Below, in pieces: positions 11,710 to 19,859 of a DNA stretch of 64,000 bases. Source of the DNA: an uncultured Mycoplasmatota bacterium (GTDB lineage Bacteria; Bacillota_I; Bacilli_A; Izemoplasmatales; Izemoplasmataceae); NCBI GenBank assembly GCA_913057225.1, contig CAJXNT010000001.1, positions 1 through 64,000 on the forward strand, in the 5' to 3' direction. The position numbers were made by a program, and so were the translations under genes. Position 1 is the first letter of the stretch; the number at the start of each line of letters is the position of its first letter. Under the pieces are notes generated by a model. That model saw nothing but the letters and a program-made list of their open reading frames with translations. It was not told the DNA's origin and did no database searches.

Positions 11710-11717
11710 GCCTTTTT
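11693..11717 (-). terminator. terminator of the B12-uptake operon
   Basis: Minus-strand hairpin AAAGGCT-TGCAAG-AGCCTTT followed by TTTATTT, just after the ECF S-component stop. It physically overlaps the rpsB promoter. Confidence 0.85.
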
Positions 11718-11722
11718 GCGCG

Positions 11723-12229
11723 CTATGACGTGATATCTGTGGCGATGAACTGCCCATAGATTTTTTTAAGGGGCGCATACAACCACAAAATGGTAATAAA
11801 GTTACTGCTGGCCATCACCAATTGGAACGGAAAATCCGCCAACAAGTAAACCCGTGGGTCTACCCCGGTTTGTAAGACAGCAAACGGCATGAAGATGACC
11901 CCATAAATGAAGCCCCCAACAAATCCCAAGGTGGCCATGACATAGGTGTTTTCATGACGCTTGATGAAGGTATGATAAAGCACGGGAAGCGTCGCCCATC
12001 CAAGATACATGGGAATCATGTAAAACGGATTCAACGCGCCCATATAAAGACTGTCAATCACCACATAAACCGCGAGCATCAGTAAGCTATCCCGCAATTT
12101 AAACGTGGAAGCAAACAGTAAGATGAGCAGCGTCGACAATTGCACATTGGGAATAAACGATAAGGCTTGTTCTTGGATGAGTAAAAGCGTGGTTAATACC
12201 GCCATCATCGTCATTTTTTTAACGGTCAT
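11723..12229 (-). CDS. ECF transporter S component, probably for cobalamin
   Basis: About 168 residues with five or six hydrophobic helices, fitting the substrate-capture subunit of an energy-coupling-factor importer. The N-terminal stretch TLLLIQEQALSFIPNVQLS is of the ECF S type as I recognise it. Energising EcfA/EcfT subunits are not in the window and are presumably shared and encoded elsewhere. The start at 12229 is chosen because TAGGAG sits just before it, overlapping the TAG stop of the upstream DUF4430 gene; an upstream ATG at 12274 has no such site. Substrate specificity is inferred from the cobalamin riboswitch and the transcobalamin-like partners, not from the protein itself. Relation to CbrT is possible. 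Confidence 0.8.
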   Translation of the reverse strand: MTVKKMTMMAVLTTLLLIQEQALSFIPNVQLSTLLILLFASTFKLRDSLLMLAVYVVIDSLYMGALNPFYMIPMYLGWATLPVLYHTFIKRHENTYVMATLGFVGGFIYGVIFMPFAVLQTGVDPRVYLLADFPFQLVMASSNFITILWLYAPLKKIYGQFIATDITS

Positions 12230-12237
12230 AAAGACTC

Positions 12238-12663
12238 CTAGTCTGCCAATCGAACGGCGTTTAAATCGACCCAATCGCCATCATCAAGTGGCAGTTGATC
12301 CATGCCGTAATTGGCTTTTTGTCCGTTGAGGCTGATTTCAATGTAACTGGTGAACCAATCGGTTTCGAGTTCATTCACATGCATGAGAATTCGACCTTCA
12401 ACGCCGGTAAAGCTCAAGGATTCACAACGTTCACTGGGCTGATAATTGGCATCGGCACAGCGAATGTCATAATGCGCATCCAGCAGGGTATAAAGCGTAT
12501 CATCCTCGGTGAAAGGATGCGTGGCTTCATGGAACGTGTCTCCCGCCTCTGAGAGGGTAATGGTGAGGGTTCCCGCGGTGGAAGATTCCAACGATTGATC
12601 GTAGAAGAATAAGGCCATCGCCATGATGGCCATCATCGCGAGTGTGACAAATACTTTTTGCAT
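12238..12663 (-). CDS. small exported DUF4430-domain protein
   Basis: A 141-residue protein with an N-terminal signal anchor (hydrophobic residues 4-20) and a single DUF4430-type domain ending in YIEISLNGQKANYG...LPLDDGDWVDL. DUF4430 is the beta-rich domain shared with the C-terminal half of animal transcobalamin and intrinsic factor. Two cysteines near the middle could form a disulphide. The start at 12663 follows AGGAGG; the annotated longer frame would run into the preceding lipoprotein gene. The gene lies between the toroid lipoprotein and the S component under the same riboswitch, suggesting a second B12-handling protein at the outer membrane face. Confidence 0.8.
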   Translation of the reverse strand: MQKVFVTLAMMAIMAMALFFYDQSLESSTAGTLTITLSEAGDTFHEATHPFTEDDTLYTLLDAHYDIRCADANYQPSERCESLSFTGVEGRILMHVNELETDWFTSYIEISLNGQKANYGMDQLPLDDGDWVDLNAVRLAD

Positions 12664-12673
12664 GGAACGCCTC

Positions 12674-13858
12674 CTATTCGTAAGGGACGGCAGGGCGCGC
12701 ATTTAAATACGCGTGTAATGCACTGAGTGCAAGAAAACTTTGGGGGGAGGAAAACTGTTGGGTCGATAATGGACCACTGGTGAAATCATACAAGAATCCG
12801 CCGTCGGCCGTTTGCAGTTGCATGAGCGTTTCTGGGAGACTTAATCCTTCTTGATGCGTCACATCATAAGGGTTTTCGTCCATCGCAATGAGCGAAAGAA
12901 TCGCAAATGCCAGCGATGGTGCGTTGTTTAACATCGTCAATTGATCACGCCAGGCCGCTTCAATCTCAGCAGGCGTCTCGTCTTTTAAATGCATGACGGT
13001 CATCGCGAGATCATCAAAGGACACGGTCGAAATTTCAAGATTTTCAACTCGGGTCATGTACGCATTCAAAACGGAGTCGTAAGCATCGGTCCCATCCAGA
13101 GCCATCATGCCCAGACTCGCCCGAAAAAGCACCGTGGTCTCAAAGTTTTCCGCATACACTCGGGCCGCCTGAGAAATATCGTCGCCCAGAGCTTTTAAAA
13201 TCAACAGGTCTTTAAGCGCCGTGATTTCATCCGTGCCACGGGCCACATACGATAGATCGAGGGCGTCTTGATTGAGCGCAACCGCATGCAAAACGTCATA
13301 GTTAAATGCACTGATGTAGGTGGGCCCTACCGAGGCTTTGAAGTGTTCAATGCTTTCATTCAGTTGGGCCGCTTGGAGGTCCCAATATACCAAGGAAAAC
13401 CGGAACACATCCCCGTCTTCGATGGGGGCCTCCGCAAAGCCCACCGATAGGGGCGTATTATTTCTCTCGATCATGATATAGGACCCATAGTCGGGGACCA
13501 TTGAGCCAATGGATTCAATAAAGATGCCAAATTCGCTTTCACTGTACGTCACGTTTTCTTCGCCCAACGCCCTGAGTAAGAGCGTCATGGGCTCAGCGGA
13601 TTCACTGGCATCAAACGCCATCGTCCGAACCAGGGGTGTGTCGCTTTCCACGACAAACGTCACCGTATCCTCACTGGACTGCGTGGCAGACAGTGCGGCT
13701 TTTAATGTGTCATTTTCAGTTTCTAACGTTTCAATGCGTTCTTGTAAGGCTTGCAGTTCAACAGACAACGATTCAGATTCAGACGCGGCCGGCGTTTGAC
13801 ACGCCACCAGCCCCACCATCATCCATGCCATTAAACCGAGAGAGAATAGTTTTTTCAA
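12674..13858 (-). CDS. lipoprotein with DUF4430 and alpha/alpha-toroid domains, intrinsic factor/transcobalamin-like
   Basis: A 394-residue lipoprotein: signal peptide with lipobox LVAC (Cys20), a short coiled coil (about 28-60), a DUF4430 beta domain (about 63-155, with YGSYIMIERNNTPLSVG and IEDGDVFRF), and a helical region (about 160-394) whose last repeat ADGGFLYDF...SPQSFLALSAL resembles the QW/terpenoid-cyclase toroid. Animal intrinsic factor has the same two folds in the opposite order, with B12 bound between them. The gene is first behind a cobalamin riboswitch and followed by a second DUF4430 protein and an ECF S component. I infer extracellular cobalamin capture and hand-over; the binding itself is not shown. 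Confidence 0.8.
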   Translation of the reverse strand: MKKLFSLGLMAWMMVGLVACQTPAASESESLSVELQALQERIETLETENDTLKAALSATQSSEDTVTFVVESDTPLVRTMAFDASESAEPMTLLLRALGEENVTYSESEFGIFIESIGSMVPDYGSYIMIERNNTPLSVGFAEAPIEDGDVFRFSLVYWDLQAAQLNESIEHFKASVGPTYISAFNYDVLHAVALNQDALDLSYVARGTDEITALKDLLILKALGDDISQAARVYAENFETTVLFRASLGMMALDGTDAYDSVLNAYMTRVENLEISTVSFDDLAMTVMHLKDETPAEIEAAWRDQLTMLNNAPSLAFAILSLIAMDENPYDVTHQEGLSLPETLMQLQTADGGFLYDFTSGPLSTQQFSSPQSFLALSALHAYLNARPAVPYE

Positions 13859-13875
13859 AAGAGCCTCCTTATATG

Positions 13876-13902
13876 AAAAAAACCATCCTCCTAGACGGTT
13901 TT
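13876..13902 (-). terminator. riboswitch expression-platform terminator
   Basis: Minus-strand hairpin AAACCGTC-TAGGAG-GATGGTTT followed by TTTTC, ending about 14 bases before the lipoprotein start. The 3' position after the aptamer makes it the likely off-state terminator. Confidence 0.8.
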
Positions 13903-13977
13903 ACGATTGCATCGATACGCTTAAAAAAGCACGATAAACATCGTAAAGACTCTGACCCAGGAGTGCTTCGATACTTG

Positions 13978-14130
13978 TCTTTTTAGGCAGGTCTACCGGC
14001 TCGATGTCATCCTTGCTGCGGCCTTCCCATTGAGTCTCAACAGTGGCATATCGCAGGTCGTCAATCTTACGGTTGCTGGGACAGCTTTGGTCTTTCACCA
14101 AATTCCCTTTTCACCATTCGCATGGACCTA
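13978..14130 (-). ncRNA. cobalamin riboswitch aptamer
   Basis: Transcript order shows the class hallmarks: GGTGAAAAGGGAA, GGTGAAAGACC, AGCTGTCCCAGCAACCGTAA, TGCCACTGT, GGGAAGGC and the B12 box GAGCCGGTAGACCTGCC (13986-14002). It precedes the DUF4430 lipoprotein and a terminator hairpin, consistent with repression of the operon when cobalamin is plentiful. Confidence 0.95.
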
Positions 14131-14145
14131 AAAAACGTTAAAATC

Positions 14146-14174
14146 AGTATAGCCCTAAGGCGGTCATTCGTCAA
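14146..14174 (-). promoter_or_regulatory. promoter of the cobalamin-uptake operon
   Basis: TTGACG (14169-14174), 17 bases, TATACT (14146-14151) on the minus strand, directly upstream of the riboswitch. It overlaps the divergent dut promoter region. The 356-base stretch 13859-14214 contains this promoter, the riboswitch, its terminator and the dut promoter. Confidence 0.8.
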
Positions 14175-14185
14175 TATAATCATGC

Positions 14186-14191
14186 TATAAT
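14186..14191 (+). promoter_or_regulatory. dut -10 element
   Basis: TATAAT 24 bases before the dut ATG. No convincing -35 hexamer is seen 16-18 bases upstream, where the sequence is GTCATT. Confidence 0.45.
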
Positions 14192-14214
14192 AACGGCAAT
14201 TGAAGGTGATAAAA

Positions 14215-14646
14215 ATGCGTGGATTTAACGTGGCTAAAGGCTATCAAGACATAAAACTTCCCGAAAGAAAAACCGCGGCAAGTGCCGGGTATGATTTTTA
14301 CGTGGCCAAAACCATCACGGTTGAGCCCGGTCAAAAAGCGCTGGTTGAAACCGGCGTCAAAGCGTATATGGCATCCGATGAGGTCTTAAAAATATACATG
14401 CGCTCATCAATCGCAAAAAATCATGATTTACAGATGCCCAATCATGTCGGCATCATTGATGCGGATTATTATGAAAACGAAACCAACGATGGCGCCATAT
14501 TCATCTTGGTTCATAACTATGGAACCATCCCCATCACGCTCGATAAAAACAGTCGCATTGCCCAAGGTATTTTTGAAAAATACTACGTGTCCGATCAAGA
14601 AATCAAACCCAATCGGCCGCGTAAAGGCGGCTTTGGAAGCACATAA
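14215..14646 (+). CDS. dut: dUTP diphosphatase
   Basis: Hydrolyses dUTP to dUMP and pyrophosphate, keeping uracil out of DNA. All five trimeric dUTPase motifs are present in 143 residues: AGYDF, RSSIA, GIIDADYY, RIAQGIF and the C-terminal RKGGFGST arm. The segment YYENETNDG within motif 3 is an expanded variant seen in some Bacillota and phage enzymes. The start at 14215 follows AAGGTGAT; a TTG at 14200 is in frame but lacks a ribosome site. It is one of the few plus-strand genes and is divergent from the B12 operon. Confidence 0.93.
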   Translation: MRGFNVAKGYQDIKLPERKTAASAGYDFYVAKTITVEPGQKALVETGVKAYMASDEVLKIYMRSSIAKNHDLQMPNHVGIIDADYYENETNDGAIFILVHNYGTIPITLDKNSRIAQGIFEKYYVSDQEIKPNRPRKGGFGST

Positions 14647-14686
14647 AAAACGCCCGGACCGCTACATTGGGTCCGGGCGTTTTTTG
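14645..14686. terminator. bidirectional terminator between dut and the glycosyltransferase
   Basis: A long GC-rich stem (AAAAAACGCCCGGACC pairing with GGTCCGGGCGTTTTTT) flanked by A and T runs on both sides serves both convergent genes. The last codons of the glycosyltransferase are inside the stem. Confidence 0.9.
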
Positions 14687-15822
14687 ATTAAGGATTGATA
14701 GAGTTTTAACACGTTCTGGCCATATGTTTTTTTATCCAAAGAAGCGACGCTTTCCATGATTTCATCGCGTGAATAGGTAAAGAGAGCCCCCTTGGAATGC
14801 ATTGTTTTTATCAAAGATTCAAACGTGTCTGCATCGGGAAATAAGACCCCATTTTTTAGAGGCTGAATCCAGGCCTTCAAATGCACGTCTTCCATGGCCA
14901 TAACGGGGAGGCCACTGGCCAAGGCTTCAATCGTGGTGAGTCCTTGAGTTTCGGTTTTTGAGAAACTGACAAAAAAGTCTGCCATATGGTAATAATAGGC
15001 GACTTCATGGTGGGGCACCATGCCGACAAAGGTGACGTGATCTTTGAGATTTGCCGTCTGACAATACTGTTCGTACTGGGCACGCTCTGGCCCATCGCCA
15101 ATGAGGGTTAAATGCATGGGAATGCCTTGGTCGTTCAGATGTTTAATGGACGTTAAGAGGGCGTGAATGTTTTTTTCATGGGACAATCGACCGACAAATA
15201 TCCCGTGGGGAAAAGGCTTTTGATACTGCGTTTGAATTTGCGTTTTGAAGGCAGGATCGCTGAGCTGCTTAAAATCTTCAAGATCGATGCCCGTGGGGAT
15301 GATGTGATACGCATTCTTAAAGCCATACCCCAAAAAGGTTTGAGCCACTTTTTCGGTGGGGAAGATGACGCCTTGGGCAAAGTTGGCATAAAAAAGGGCG
15401 ACCCATTTGAAAAAGCGTTTTAAGGCACTGGTGCCCCGTTTAGAAATGAAATGGGTGTAATCTTCATACATGGTGTGATAGGTATACACAAAGGGAATAT
15501 GATCCAACTTAGCGACTTTACGGGCGATTCGTCCCATGGTGATCTCTGAATGACAGTGAATGATGTCTAAATCAAACGTCCTCACCTTTTTAATCTTGAA
15601 ATAACTGAAAAGCCCAATGCGATATTCCTTGAGCGCTTTTTTCGGAGGTCTTAAGGCTTTAAACCGAATCACATGAGAAAGTGGAACCGCCGCATCATGG
15701 TCATTGGTAAAGATATAAACCTCATGGCCCAGGGCGATTAACTCTTCATAAAGCGTATGCACACTGACGCTCACGCCATTAATGGAGGGAAAATAAGTAT
15801 CTGTGAATAAACCAATTCGCAT
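14662..15822 (-). CDS. GT4-family glycosyltransferase, probably diacylglycerol glucosyltransferase
   Basis: A 386-residue GT-B-fold enzyme. The N terminus GLFTDTYFPSINGVSVSV is typical of the group that glycosylates diacylglycerol, and the C-terminal half has the E-x7-E sugar-nucleotide motif in FSKTETQGLTTIEALASG. Such enzymes make mono- or diglucosyl diacylglycerol in Mollicutes and Bacillota membranes. The sugar donor and acceptor cannot be told from the sequence. It is transcribed alone from a TATAAT-like -10 at 15849-15854 and ends in a bidirectional terminator. Confidence 0.85.
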   Translation of the reverse strand: MRIGLFTDTYFPSINGVSVSVHTLYEELIALGHEVYIFTNDHDAAVPLSHVIRFKALRPPKKALKEYRIGLFSYFKIKKVRTFDLDIIHCHSEITMGRIARKVAKLDHIPFVYTYHTMYEDYTHFISKRGTSALKRFFKWVALFYANFAQGVIFPTEKVAQTFLGYGFKNAYHIIPTGIDLEDFKQLSDPAFKTQIQTQYQKPFPHGIFVGRLSHEKNIHALLTSIKHLNDQGIPMHLTLIGDGPERAQYEQYCQTANLKDHVTFVGMVPHHEVAYYYHMADFFVSFSKTETQGLTTIEALASGLPVMAMEDVHLKAWIQPLKNGVLFPDADTFESLIKTMHSKGALFTYSRDEIMESVASLDKKTYGQNVLKLYQSLIKKRPDPM

Positions 15823-15848
15823 GGGACGTCCTTTCGTTCGTTCGCTTC

Positions 15849-15854
15849 ATTATA
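15849..15854 (-). promoter_or_regulatory. -10 element of the glycosyltransferase
   Basis: TATAAT on the minus strand, about 27 bases before the start codon and just after the importer terminator on the other side. The -35 region is poor. Confidence 0.4.
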
Positions 15855-15880
15855 CGCACTTAAAAGGATTCCTTGCATTA

Positions 15881-15905
15881 AAAAAAGAGCCGAAGCTCTT
15901 TTTTT
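15881..15905 (-). terminator. terminator after the sugar importer operon
   Basis: Minus-strand AAAAAAAGAGC-TTCG-GCTCTTTTTT. The hairpin abuts the permease stop at 15904. Confidence 0.85.
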
Positions 15906-17097
15906 AGGATTTTTTCTCCGTTTTTTTCATGTTTCGGGTCTTCACATCGAAGATGACCGCAAGGACTAAGACCACCCCAGATATGATGTTTTGAATGTTG
16001 GACCCAAGCGATAACATCTGCATGCCGTTGATGAGCGAGGCCATGACTAAAGCCCCAATCACGGACCCTGTGACTTTCCCGATCCCGCCCGCGGCACTCG
16101 TTCCACCGACAAAGGCGCCTGCAATCACTTGCAGTTCTAACCCTTCGCCTGCGGTAAAGGTGGCCGATTGCAAGCGGGCTAGATACATGATGCCACTGAG
16201 GGCCGATAAAAAGCCCATCGAGCTAAAGACAAAGTAGGTGATTTTTTCGACGCTGATACCGGAGAGCTCTGAAGCTTCAGGGTTTCCCCCCACGGCAAAG
16301 ATATGCCGGCCTAAAATGGTTTTGGTGGTCATGAAGTGATAGGCAAAAAGCACGATTCCGACAATCACTAGAACCCATGAGATGCCTCGGTATGATCCCA
16401 GCACATACGTGATGACCGCAATGATGATGCTCATAAACACCAATTTGACAATCATCAGATTTTTCGGAAGAACCTCAAAATTATAGGCGATTTTCTTCTG
16501 ACGATTGCTCAGTTCCGAATAAATCAACCAGCCAATGGCTAAGATTCCGATGATGAGGGAACTGAGTTGCATCCCAAAGACGGTGGCCAAACTGGGAATC
16601 GTCCCGCGACCAATCGCTTCGATGATGGGATCATTGATCCCAAGCGTCCCGGTCGATTGTAAAAAGTTAAAAATCAATCCGCGGTAGACAAACATACCAC
16701 CCAAAGAAGCCACAAAGGCCGGAATGCCCACTTTAGCAACGAGATACCCTGTCAGTAAACCGGCGAGGGCCCCAAAGATAAGCACACTGGGCAGAGCCAC
16801 GGCGGCGGGAACGCCATAACTGACAATAAGGACGGCGGCCATGGCTCCCACCACCCCGGCGATCGAGCCCACCGACAAGTCAATGTGCCGAATGACAATG
16901 ATGAGCGTCATTCCGACCGAGCCCACGGCAATAAAGCCCGTTTGTTGAATCAAGTTAAAAATATTCCGCGAAGAGACGAAAAGTCCCCCCGTCATGAGGG
17001 TGAAAAAGATGAAGATGCCGGCGAGGGCGATATACATCCCATAATCACGGATATTGTTTCTAAAAATATACCAAAAATCTTTGAGTAAAGTTCCCAT
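15904..17097 (-). CDS. monosaccharide ABC transporter permease (GguB/MmsB-like)
   Basis: A 397-residue inner-membrane permease with about ten helices, including HIDLSVGSIAGVVGA, the ABC-2 sugar permease signature of the RbsC/XylH/GguB group. Its length and N terminus (NIRDYGMYIALAGIFIFF) fit the multiple-monosaccharide branch better than RbsC. It is last in the binding protein-ATPase-permease operon, nine bases after the ATPase. The sugar is not identifiable; relatives take xylose, glucose, galactose and arabinose. Confidence 0.9.
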   Translation of the reverse strand: MGTLLKDFWYIFRNNIRDYGMYIALAGIFIFFTLMTGGLFVSSRNIFNLIQQTGFIAVGSVGMTLIIVIRHIDLSVGSIAGVVGAMAAVLIVSYGVPAAVALPSVLIFGALAGLLTGYLVAKVGIPAFVASLGGMFVYRGLIFNFLQSTGTLGINDPIIEAIGRGTIPSLATVFGMQLSSLIIGILAIGWLIYSELSNRQKKIAYNFEVLPKNLMIVKLVFMSIIIAVITYVLGSYRGISWVLVIVGIVLFAYHFMTTKTILGRHIFAVGGNPEASELSGISVEKITYFVFSSMGFLSALSGIMYLARLQSATFTAGEGLELQVIAGAFVGGTSAAGGIGKVTGSVIGALVMASLINGMQMLSLGSNIQNIISGVVLVLAVIFDVKTRNMKKTEKKS

Positions 17098-17106
17098 GTT
17101 TGCTCC

Positions 17107-18621
17107 TTAGGACGTGGCGTAGGTCATCACCGTTTCTGGTGAGAACTCGTCTTTGTGTAATTCTTTTTTGATTTCACCTTCGGCCACCACCAATAACCGG
17201 TCGCTCATCGCCAGCAGTTCAGGCAGTTCCGATGAAATCATGATGATGCTCATGCCTTCTTCGATCAATTGGTTAATCAGCGTGTATATTTCATATTTTG
17301 CACCGACATCGATGCCGCGCGTGGGTTCATCCAAGATCAAAATCTTAGGGCCCACGAATAAAGCTTTTGAAATCGCCACTTTTTGCTGATTCCCTCCACT
17401 TAAGTAATAGACCAGTTGCTCCAAACTGGGGGTCTTCACATTCATGTGATCAACGTATTCTTTGGCCGAGCGAATTTCGGCGTTTTTATCAATCACAAAG
17501 CGGTTGGAAATTTTGTGTAAGTTGGACAAGGTGACGTTTTCTTTCACATCTTTTTTTAGAACCAACCCTTCGGCTTTGCGGTCTTCACTGACGTAAAACA
17601 GTCCTTTTTTAATGGCCTCTGAAGGATGTTTAAACTGAACGTGTTCGCCCATCATGGTCATCTCTAGTTCCATCGAATACTTCTTCGGATTTCCAAAGAT
17701 GGAAAGGGCAATTTCACTCCGTCCAGCACCCATCAATCCGGCCAAACCTAAAACTTCACCACGGTGGAGTTGAAAACCGACGTTTTTCGCGACGGTTTTA
17801 TCCGTGCGGTGATTAAAGGCGGTAAGCCCTTTGACCTCCAACACCACATCGCCGGCTTCATAAGGGGGGCGTTTGGGATAAATGTCATTGATTGAGCGGC
17901 CCACCATGTCTTTGATGATGCGGGCTTCATCAATGTCATCTTTTTCTAACGTAGAAATGGTTTTCCCATCCCGCATGACCGTCACTCGGTCGGCAATGAT
18001 GGTTTCTTTTAATTTGTGAGAAATCATGATGCAGGTGATGCCTTGAGCCTTAAGTTCCACCAATAAATTAAGCAGACGCTCCGAATCATTTTCATTGAGT
18101 GCGGCGGTGGGTTCATCTAAAATCAACAGTTTCACTTTTTTCGAGAGTGCTTTGGCAATCTCCACGAGTTGTTGTTGGCCCACGTTTAAGTCTTTGACTT
18201 TTAAGCCCGGGTTAATGTTCAACTGAACACGCTTTAATTCCTCAGATGATCGGTGGATGGTTTCATTCCAGTCAATCACCCCGTTAGTGCTCACTTCGTG
18301 TGCTAAAAAGATGTTTTCATACACCGTCATCTCAGGAATCAACGCCAGTTCTTGATTGATAATGACCAATCCCGCTTTTTCTGAATCATCAATCCGATGA
18401 AACGCACGGACTTCCCCGTCAAACTCAATGTCCCCTTCATAACTGCCATAAGCATGAATGCCGGAGAGGACTTTCATGAGGGTGGATTTCCCCGCGCCGT
18501 TTTCGCCAACGATGAAATGGATGCTGCCGGCTTCCACAGAAAAAGAGACATCATCTAAAGCTTTCACCCCAGGAAATGTCTTCGTGATATGATTCATTTT
18601 CAGCAATGTGGATGTACTCAT
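17107..18621 (-). CDS. monosaccharide ABC transporter ATPase, duplicated (GguA/MmsA-like)
   Basis: A 504-residue protein with two ATP-binding cassettes. The first has GENGAGKST and signature LNVGQQQLVEIAKAL; the second has a degenerate P-loop GLMGAGRSE and signature LSGGNQQKVAISKAL, as usual in the RbsA/XylG/GguA group. The start at 18621 follows GGGGGA; an ATG at 18651 would place the start in the upstream stem-loop. It powers the neighbouring permease. Confidence 0.93.
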   Translation of the reverse strand: MSTSTLLKMNHITKTFPGVKALDDVSFSVEAGSIHFIVGENGAGKSTLMKVLSGIHAYGSYEGDIEFDGEVRAFHRIDDSEKAGLVIINQELALIPEMTVYENIFLAHEVSTNGVIDWNETIHRSSEELKRVQLNINPGLKVKDLNVGQQQLVEIAKALSKKVKLLILDEPTAALNENDSERLLNLLVELKAQGITCIMISHKLKETIIADRVTVMRDGKTISTLEKDDIDEARIIKDMVGRSINDIYPKRPPYEAGDVVLEVKGLTAFNHRTDKTVAKNVGFQLHRGEVLGLAGLMGAGRSEIALSIFGNPKKYSMELEMTMMGEHVQFKHPSEAIKKGLFYVSEDRKAEGLVLKKDVKENVTLSNLHKISNRFVIDKNAEIRSAKEYVDHMNVKTPSLEQLVYYLSGGNQQKVAISKALFVGPKILILDEPTRGIDVGAKYEIYTLINQLIEEGMSIIMISSELPELLAMSDRLLVVAEGEIKKELHKDEFSPETVMTYATS

Positions 18622-18640
18622 GTGGTTTCCCCCATAAGGG

Positions 18641-18666
18641 TAAGGTGGCACCGAAATGCCACCTTA
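18641..18666 (-). other. intra-operon stem-loop between binding protein and ATPase genes
   Basis: A 10-bp stem (TAAGGTGGCA/TGCCACCTTA) with a six-base loop and no following T run. Such 3' hairpins protect the upstream binding-protein message so that it is made in excess over the membrane subunits. The function here is inferred. Confidence 0.6.
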
Positions 18667-18686
18667 CAGAATAAAAATAGGAAGAT

Positions 18687-19766
18687 CTATTGGCCCGCGT
18701 TGTCGAGCTCTTCTTGGGTGTAGTAGCCAGAGTCGATGATTTCGGCTTGTAAGTTATCTTGGGTGACGACGACGACTTCGGTTGGAACTGCAGGCACATC
18801 ACTTTCACCGTAGAAATTAGTCGGTGAAGGTAACGCTTCGCCTTTCATCAAGGAATCGGCCACGTTAAAGGCATTTTCCACGAGGGTCCGAACGTCTTTT
18901 AAGATCGTCATGGATTGTTCACCGTCTTGAATCGAACGGACGGATAAACGATCCGCATCTTGGCCCGTGATGACCACTTCGTCTAAGACTTCAATGAATT
19001 CTGAACGAATGGCGCGTGAGGTAAAGTCATTGGGGGCTAAGAAATATGCCACATCGTTGCTGGGTGGGAATGTGGATACATGGTTTTGAGCCAACGTTGT
19101 GGTGGCTTCTGGAGACCAGTCCGTATCCACTTGGGTCATAATTTCAAGCGCTTCAGCTGTGCTTAAGTCTGCTTGATTAATGTAATCCGCATGCGCGGGA
19201 GCATTCATCACGGTGAAGGTTCCATCCGCGATTCTTGGTTGTAAGACACTCCAAGCGCCACGGAAGAATAAGGGAGCGTTCGCTTCCCAGGTACCGCCTG
19301 AGTAAAGGTAAAGTTCATTGCCCGTAGAGCCGGGTTCAATGGAATCAATGAGGAATTGACCTTGTTGTTCCCCAACGACAATGGAGTCGAAGGTCACATA
19401 AAAGGCAATGCCAGGAAGATCCACTAAACGGTCATACGCGATGACTTCAACGCCTTCATCGATGGCATTTTGAACCGCCGTTTTAGCCGCTTCGGAGTCA
19501 TGCGCGGTAATGATTAATACTTGCATCCCACGTGAAACGAGGGTTTCAATGTTGGATGCTTCGACTTGGGAATCGCCATCTGAGAATAAAATCTCATAGG
19601 AATAATCCGTGTCGGCGAGGAATGCTTCAAAGCGTTCTTGATCTTGCGTCCAACGCTCTTCATTTTGGGTCGGGAGCACAATCCCGATATCGACCGATGA
19701 TGAACCGCATGCAGATAGCGTAAATCCAGCCACTGCGACGGCCAGTAAAAGAAGTAATTTTTTCAC
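18687..19766 (-). CDS. monosaccharide-binding lipoprotein (ChvE-like)
   Basis: A 359-residue lipoprotein: hydrophobic signal peptide and lipobox LSAC (Cys20), then the periplasmic-binding-protein-1 fold. Segments VEVIAYDRLVDLPG, GNELYLYSGGTWE and VVITGQDADRLSVRSI match the ChvE multiple-sugar-binding group. In a monoderm it is tethered to the outer membrane face and delivers sugar to the permease. First gene of the importer operon, preceded by TAGGAGG and a catabolite-repression-like site. Confidence 0.92.
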   Translation of the reverse strand: MKKLLLLLAVAVAGFTLSACGSSSVDIGIVLPTQNEERWTQDQERFEAFLADTDYSYEILFSDGDSQVEASNIETLVSRGMQVLIITAHDSEAAKTAVQNAIDEGVEVIAYDRLVDLPGIAFYVTFDSIVVGEQQGQFLIDSIEPGSTGNELYLYSGGTWEANAPLFFRGAWSVLQPRIADGTFTVMNAPAHADYINQADLSTAEALEIMTQVDTDWSPEATTTLAQNHVSTFPPSNDVAYFLAPNDFTSRAIRSEFIEVLDEVVITGQDADRLSVRSIQDGEQSMTILKDVRTLVENAFNVADSLMKGEALPSPTNFYGESDVPAVPTEVVVVTQDNLQAEIIDSGYYTQEELDNAGQ

Positions 19767-19788
19767 AGGTATCCTCCTACAGATAAAT

Positions 19789-19794
19789 GTTATA
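19789..19794 (-). promoter_or_regulatory. -10 element of the importer operon
   Basis: TATAAC on the minus strand, 23 bases before the ChvE-like start. No good -35 is present, which suits an activator-dependent promoter next to a response-regulator gene. Confidence 0.4.
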
Positions 19795-19808
19795 GACGAA
19801 GATTACCA

Positions 19809-19823
19809 TGAAAACGGTTACAA
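19809..19823 (-). promoter_or_regulatory. cre-like catabolite-repression site
   Basis: The 15-mer TTGTAACCGTTTTCA agrees at every fixed position with the published degenerate CcpA consensus WTGNAANCGNWNNCW. It covers the -35 region of the importer operon, so repression by CcpA in the presence of a preferred sugar is likely. Confidence 0.7.
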
Positions 19824-19859
19824 AACCATGCGATATCTTAATCGATTTTTTGGGATTTG

